Shown in pieces: positions 11,807-14,884 of a DNA stretch of 14,884 bases (position 1 is the stretch's first letter; the number at the start of each line of letters is the position of its first letter). The DNA comes from Candidatus Woesearchaeota archaeon (GTDB taxonomy: Archaea; Nanobdellota; Nanobdellia; Woesearchaeales; UBA10216): the NCBI GenBank assembly GCA_016180145.1, contig JACPBT010000081.1:1-14884 (forward strand), read 5' to 3'. The notes below the pieces were generated by a model. The model was not told where the DNA came from, ran no database searches, and saw only the letters and a list, made by a program, of their open reading frames with translations. Position numbers and translations under genes: made by a program.

Positions 11807-13009
11807 CTAAAGGTATTGGATAATCACCGGCAGCATGAGGCAGCCCATCATGTAGTGTTTCGGGATTCCTTTTGTTACTGATATTATGCCTATTGCAGTG
11901 CCTGTTGCGAGTATGATGATTCCTATTGCCCCTGTGAGCCAGAATGTGAGCAGTGTTATTGCGGATATTGCAATGATTGATGTTTTACGGTAGTTTATTC
12001 CCGATATTCTGCGCGCAAACACTTTAGCGGTTTGCACTGTGATTATTGCTGCCATTCCTCCTGCAGTCAGCGCTGCTGCGCAGAGGAGTGCAAACCCTGA
12101 AGCATCCACTTTTATAATCTCGGATATTATTGCTATTGAGCCGTTTCTTGCCTTGCCTATTGCAAGCAGGGTTATAAGCCCGAAAAGCATTGATGATGTG
12201 CTTACTGCTCCAAGCATTATCAGGTATTTCATTGTTCCTGTTTTTCCGAGAAGCTGCCTTGCAAGCATTGATGCCTGTGCCGGCCCAAGTGCGGGGAATA
12301 TTCCCATTATGCCGCCGGCTGCTGCGCCTGCTGTTGCAGGTTTTAGGATTTTGCGCCATTTTAATCTTGTCATTGAAAGCTCCTGCTTTGGAATTTGTGT
12401 TTTTGTTGTTGCGCTTGCGAGCATTGTGCTTATGCCGAACAACCCTGAAAGCAGTGGCAGCATTGGCTCTTTGAAGTTTGGGATTCCCAGTGTGAGGCTG
12501 CCGAGGATGCCTGAGAGCGTGAATAGCGTGCATGCCCACAGCTTTGCCTTCGCTCCTCTTTCCCTGACAATGCTGTATGCTGCAATGGCTGTTAATAATA
12601 TTCCTGTGTATGGCTTTATGAATTCAAAAATGATTTTGACAAGGGTTATCAGCAGGGGTGACGTGAGAATAACTGCTGACAGCCCTATAGCGCCTCCAAT
12701 TGCTGTCAGCGTTGCCGCTTCGCATCCTTTTCCCTGCAGGAGCATTTTGTGTCCGGGAAGGACTGCCAGTGCTGTTGCTTCGCTTGGCGCTCCTATGAAT
12801 ATTGAGGGTATGAAGTCAAGGAATGAGTGCGTTATCGCCATTGCCATTATTGCTGCTGCAAGCGCCTCCGGGGAAAAGTGCTGCAGGAGTGTTGATGAGG
12901 CGGACAGTATTATTGCTGCTAAAAGGTTTATGTGTATCCCGGGCATCAGCCCTGTGAATGTTCCGAGGGCAATGCCGGCGAATACTGCAATTATTACTTC
13001 AGTAATCAT
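11807..13009 (-). CDS. TctA-family membrane permease (COG1784)
   Basis: The 400-aa product is a polytopic membrane protein with about ten hydrophobic segments. Family signatures are GLMPGIHINLLA near residues 20-31, HSFLDFIPSIFIGAPSEATA near 61-80, LPGHKMLLQGKG near 84-95 and GIFPALGPAQAS near 236-247; the two PG(I)-type loops form the pseudo-symmetric repeat of the tripartite tricarboxylate transporter large subunit. No TctB or TctC gene is nearby, as usual for archaeal COG1784 members, so substrate and coupling are unknown. A weak TATA-like box (minus strand, near 13038-13030) lies about 25 nt before ATG 13009. A long open frame exists antisense to it but has unlikely composition. Confidence 0.87.
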   Translation of the reverse strand: MITEVIIAVFAGIALGTFTGLMPGIHINLLAAIILSASSTLLQHFSPEALAAAIMAMAITHSFLDFIPSIFIGAPSEATALAVLPGHKMLLQGKGCEAATLTAIGGAIGLSAVILTSPLLITLVKIIFEFIKPYTGILLTAIAAYSIVRERGAKAKLWACTLFTLSGILGSLTLGIPNFKEPMLPLLSGLFGISTMLASATTKTQIPKQELSMTRLKWRKILKPATAGAAAGGIMGIFPALGPAQASMLARQLLGKTGTMKYLIMLGAVSTSSMLFGLITLLAIGKARNGSIAIISEIIKVDASGFALLCAAALTAGGMAAIITVQTAKVFARRISGINYRKTSIIAISAITLLTFWLTGAIGIIILATGTAIGIISVTKGIPKHYMMGCLMLPVIIQYL

Positions 13010-13054
13010 GCAGCATGCAATGCATCTGTCCTTTTTAGCAGTTTGCCGGGATAA

Positions 13055-13170
13055 TTCGGAAATTTTTCAGGAATTTCGGATATTTTTCGGAAAAACAGGA
13101 ATATTTGCTGAAAACAGGTTCTTCTGTGAAAATTTTTCGTATTTTTTGCAGGATTTTCAGTATTTTTGGG
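13055..13170. promoter_or_regulatory. Phased A/T-tract repeats (likely curved DNA)
   Basis: A degenerate tandem repeat with units such as GGAAATTTTTC, GGATATTTTTC and GGAATATTTG. T- or A-runs occur near 13063, 13074, 13083, 13091, 13104, 13112, then 13133, 13142, 13154 and 13163, a spacing near one helical turn, which predicts intrinsic curvature. It sits between the divergent permease and OB-fold genes and may help organise their promoters. Confidence 0.55.
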
Positions 13171-13205
13171 GCAAGGGTTATTAATTCTGCTGCCGTATTG
13201 CTTTT

Positions 13206-13547
13206 ATGGATGCTTCAGCTGTGACAAAGGTTTCTGTCGCCCTTGCAGTCATTGGACTTTCTGCTCTTTGGATTACAGGCCTTTTTATTAAGCCTGAAGA
13301 TGTTGCAATAAGTGATATTGTAAAAACCGGCTCAGAGGATGTTGTAATTAGGGGCTATGTTACAGGATTGAGGGATTATGGGAATTTCATTGTTGCAGAG
13401 GTTTCTGAGGTGAAAAGCGTGGATGTTGTAATATTTGACAAGAGAATGGTGAAATCCATTGGCAGCAATGTTTCAATTGAAGGGCAGTTGAGGGATTACC
13501 ATGGGAAGAAAGAGCTTGTTGCAGAATCAGTCAGGGTAGTTAATTAA
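13206..13547 (+). CDS. Membrane-anchored OB-fold-like protein
   Basis: The 113-aa product has an N-terminal TM segment (about residues 9-28) and a soluble, strand-rich domain (about 36-113). VVIRGYVTGLRDYGNFIVAEV and VSIEGQLRDYHGKKELVAES show the repeated strand/GxV pattern of the OB-fold nucleic-acid-binding superfamily. Its specific family was not identified. The domain would face outside if the TM helix acts as a signal anchor, arguing against nucleic-acid binding, or inside in the opposite orientation. A TATA-like GTTATTAATTC (13177-13187) lies about 25 nt before ATG 13206. Its TAA stop overlaps the kae1 stop by 3 nt on the opposite strand. Confidence 0.75.
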   Translation: MDASAVTKVSVALAVIGLSALWITGLFIKPEDVAISDIVKTGSEDVVIRGYVTGLRDYGNFIVAEVSEVKSVDVVIFDKRMVKSIGSNVSIEGQLRDYHGKKELVAESVRVVN

Positions 13548-14512
13548 GCGTCATCACTTCTCCAGTATGGCATTATGGGTGATTTTTCCGCTTTTGTCCT
13601 TTTGCCTTTCCTGTATTCCAGCAACCCAAGCCATGCTATCATTGCCCCGTTGTCAACAAGGAACTGTCTTTCAGGCACGAATGATTCTGCGCCGCGCTGC
13701 CTGCACATTGCCCTGCACATTTCCTGAAGCCTGAGGTTTGATGCCACTCCGCCTCCAAGTAGCAGCTCTTTTTTGCCTGTATGCGCCATTGCCCTTTCTG
13801 CTGCCTCAACCAGCATTGAGAACGCAGTTTCCTGAAGGCTGTAGCACAGGTCTTCTCTTGAATATTTACCTGTTTTCCATTTTTCTGTTATGTTTGTGAG
13901 TATGCCGCCAAAGCTGACATCCATCCCTTTTATTGCGTATGGCAGCTCTACATAGTTTCTGTCTTTTGCAGCGAGTTCCATTATTTTTGGTCCTGCAGGA
14001 AATCCCAATCCTATTTCTCTTCCGAAAACATCAAGCATGTTCCCTGCTCCAATGTCAAGCGTTTCCCCGAAGATGCGGTATTTTCCTCCTTCAAATGCGA
14101 GTATCTGCGTGTTTGCACCTGAGACGTAGAGCAGCACAGGCTCTTTTGCCTTTGTAAGCAGTTTTCCTATTTCAAGGTGTCCTATGCAGTGGTTTACTCC
14201 GATAAGCGGTATTTTGCGCATGACCGATATTGCGCGCGCTGCCATTGCCCCCACCCTAAGCGCATGCCCCATGCCGGGCCCCTGTGAGAAGCTGACCAGA
14301 TTAACATCATTTATGCTTATTCCTGCTTTTTCCAGCGCTTCCCTGATTGCGGTGTCGCAGACTTCAATATGATGCTCTGCAACTTTTGCAGGTATAAGCC
14401 CGCCTTTATCTGTAACTACCGGCTTCAGCACGTTTGCGAGTATTTTCCCACTGCTTTCAGCTACGCCTATGCCGAATGTGTGCGCTGTGCTTTCTATGCC
14501 AAGGCATATCAT
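13544..14512 (-). CDS. kae1: Kae1, tRNA N6-threonylcarbamoyladenosine synthase catalytic subunit
   Basis: The 322-aa product is full-length Kae1 (TsaD family): CLGIESTAHTFGIGV at the N-terminus, the metal-binding His108 and His112 in GVNHCIGHLE, Tyr129 and Ser131 in LLYVSGANTQI, GNMLDVFGREIGLGFPAGPK near 157-176, GGGVASNLRL, and Asp287 in DNGAMIAW. With threonylcarbamoyl-AMP made by Sua5/YrdC it installs t6A37 on ANN-decoding tRNAs, as part of the KEOPS complex with Bud32, Cgi121 and Pcc1. It is not fused to Bud32 here. ATG 14512 is chosen over an upstream start at 14557: it gives the canonical N-terminus and lies about 27 nt from the TATA box at 14535-14543. The C-terminus ends WRSDDA, slightly shorter than usual. 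Confidence 0.95.
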   Translation of the reverse strand: MICLGIESTAHTFGIGVAESSGKILANVLKPVVTDKGGLIPAKVAEHHIEVCDTAIREALEKAGISINDVNLVSFSQGPGMGHALRVGAMAARAISVMRKIPLIGVNHCIGHLEIGKLLTKAKEPVLLYVSGANTQILAFEGGKYRIFGETLDIGAGNMLDVFGREIGLGFPAGPKIMELAAKDRNYVELPYAIKGMDVSFGGILTNITEKWKTGKYSREDLCYSLQETAFSMLVEAAERAMAHTGKKELLLGGGVASNLRLQEMCRAMCRQRGAESFVPERQFLVDNGAMIAWLGLLEYRKGKRTKAEKSPIMPYWRSDDA

Positions 14513-14534
14513 AGCAAAAAGTGTTTTGCAATAG

Positions 14535-14543
14535 TTTTTTAAA
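14535..14543. promoter_or_regulatory. Shared TATA-like box between kae1 and tRNA-Ser
   Basis: TTTTTTAAA is a near-palindromic A/T element placed about 27 nt from the kae1 start on the minus strand and about 29 nt from the tRNA 5' end on the plus strand. Both distances are right for TBP-directed starts, so one box could serve both genes. This is inferred from spacing only. Confidence 0.55.
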
Positions 14544-14568
14544 GCTTCTGGAATCACAGCTTAGGAAT

Positions 14569-14670
14569 GCCGGGATCGCATAACCTGGTAGTGCGTCAGT
14601 CTTGAACTGAGCAGTTGTCAGGCAAACTGATGCCCGCAAGGGCTTCAGGGTTCAAATCCCTGTCCCGGCG
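14569..14670 (+). tRNA. tRNA-Ser (UGA anticodon) with intron
   Basis: The acceptor stem GCCGGGA (14569-14575) pairs with TCCCGGC (14663-14669), followed by discriminator G14670, typical of serine tRNAs. The D-arm is GCA...TGC (14578-14594). Anticodon stem TCAGT (14596-14600) pairs with ACTGA (14626-14630), and the anticodon TGA is at 14603-14605. The long variable arm has the stem GCCC/GGGC around GCAA (14632-14643), a type II feature. The T-arm is CAGGG (14646-14650) and CCCTG (14658-14662) around TTCAAAT. No CCA is encoded. An 18-nt intron lies at 14607-14624. UGA reads UCN codons, mainly UCA. Confidence 0.92.
14607..14624 (+). other. tRNA intron at position 37/38
   Basis: Removing 18 nt after A37 restores a 7-nt anticodon loop (CTTGAAA) on the TCAGT/ACTGA stem. 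The central 4-bp helix of a bulge-helix-bulge is available: CTTG (14601-14604) with CAGG (14619-14622), one pair being a T-G wobble. Bulges AAC and CAA straddle the two cut sites. The inner helix is weak, so the motif is of the relaxed type cut by archaeal splicing endonucleases. Confidence 0.8.
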
Positions 14671-14719
14671 CTTCCTTCTTGGTTTAAATCAGGGCATGTT
14701 TTATAGCAAGGGACTTTAA

Positions 14720-14884
14720 TTTTCAAAATACTTAAATAGTTGGTCTAATGAAGAACAAATCCGGCGGGTTATCATCAGAGGTTCAAAGGTTAGGCAGACT
14801 GATGGATTCAAATCTGTTTACACTTATCTTGGAGTAAGTTATAGAATAGTTGGCGAGAAGTTCGTGATAAAAACGGTAACAATA
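14720..14884 (+). CDS. Possible 5' part of an unidentified gene, start unclear
   Basis: One frame is open to the right edge and looks protein-like from 14750: EEQIRRVIIRGSKVRQTDGF, then KSVYTYLGVSYRIVGEKFVI and KTVTI. No ATG, GTG or TTG lies between its upstream stop (14717-14719) and this stretch; the nearby ATG at 14748 is in another frame and stops after 29 codons. Either the start is a rare codon, or an indel near 14750-14760 has changed the frame, or this is chance. A TATA-like ATACTTAAATAG lies at 14728-14739. Confidence 0.3.

Noticed and set aside
12039..13184. 381-codon open frame on the + strand
   Set aside because: It lies antisense to the TctA permease, whose motifs are unmistakable. 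The translated product is a compositional mirror with no domain logic.

Overview
This window looks like a piece of an archaeal chromosome with moderate GC, most plausibly from a small-genome (DPANN-type) or euryarchaeal-like lineage; the lineage is inferred, the archaeal assignment is not. Marker genes are Kae1 (tRNA t6A synthesis), ribosomal protein eL33 (L35Ae), a DUF655 protein, a PAC2-type proteasome-assembly-chaperone homologue, a XerA-type recombinase, an NFACT-R protein and an intron-containing type II tRNA-Ser(UGA) without an encoded CCA. Most genes carry an A/T-rich TATA-like box about 25-29 nt before the start codon, which fits leaderless transcripts. A few genes (6913 +, 6115 -, 9728 -) have short leaders with Shine-Dalgarno-like sequences.

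Layout. The window opens with the last 17 codons of a + strand gene and a hairpin/T-tract terminator. A divergent pair follows: a two-TM protein (219-785, -) and a PAC2 protein (878-1555, +). Next is an accessory zone: a dense hairpin array (1556-1839), an RHH/PIN toxin-antitoxin pair (1840-2524, -), two back-to-back hairpins (2670-2759) and an AT-rich stretch. A near-perfect 22-nt inverted repeat (1557-1578 and 2741-2762) brackets the toxin-antitoxin pair. From 3005 to 5670 come small proteins: a coiled-coil protein, a DCC/DUF393 thiol-redox protein, two translationally coupled membrane proteins, a hairpin-rich gap that includes a compact multi-stem structure (4777-4890), a Cys-rich two-TM protein and an orphan soluble protein.

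From 5789 to 8051 are a zinc-finger/AbrB orphan regulator, a DedA membrane protein, a DUF378 membrane protein and a XerA-type tyrosine recombinase. A 528-nt hairpin-containing gap then precedes an AbrB/PIN toxin-antitoxin pair (8580-9174). The right third is mostly housekeeping and densely packed: a DUF655 gene whose C-terminus is cut off by a frameshift, a stand-alone NFACT-R protein, an orphan 273-aa protein, eL33, a TctA-family permease, a membrane-anchored OB-fold-like protein, kae1 and tRNA-Ser. kae1 and tRNA-Ser diverge from what looks like one shared TATA box.

Functionally, the right third serves translation and its quality control (t6A, eL33, tRNA-Ser, NFACT-R). The left and middle parts are accessory, with two PIN toxin modules, one orphan antitoxin-like regulator, a recombinase and three hairpin-rich non-coding islands. 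The strongest candidates for something new are the inverted-repeat-bracketed toxin-antitoxin cassette with its hairpin array and the multi-stem structure at 4777-4890. No named novel defence system could be recognised.
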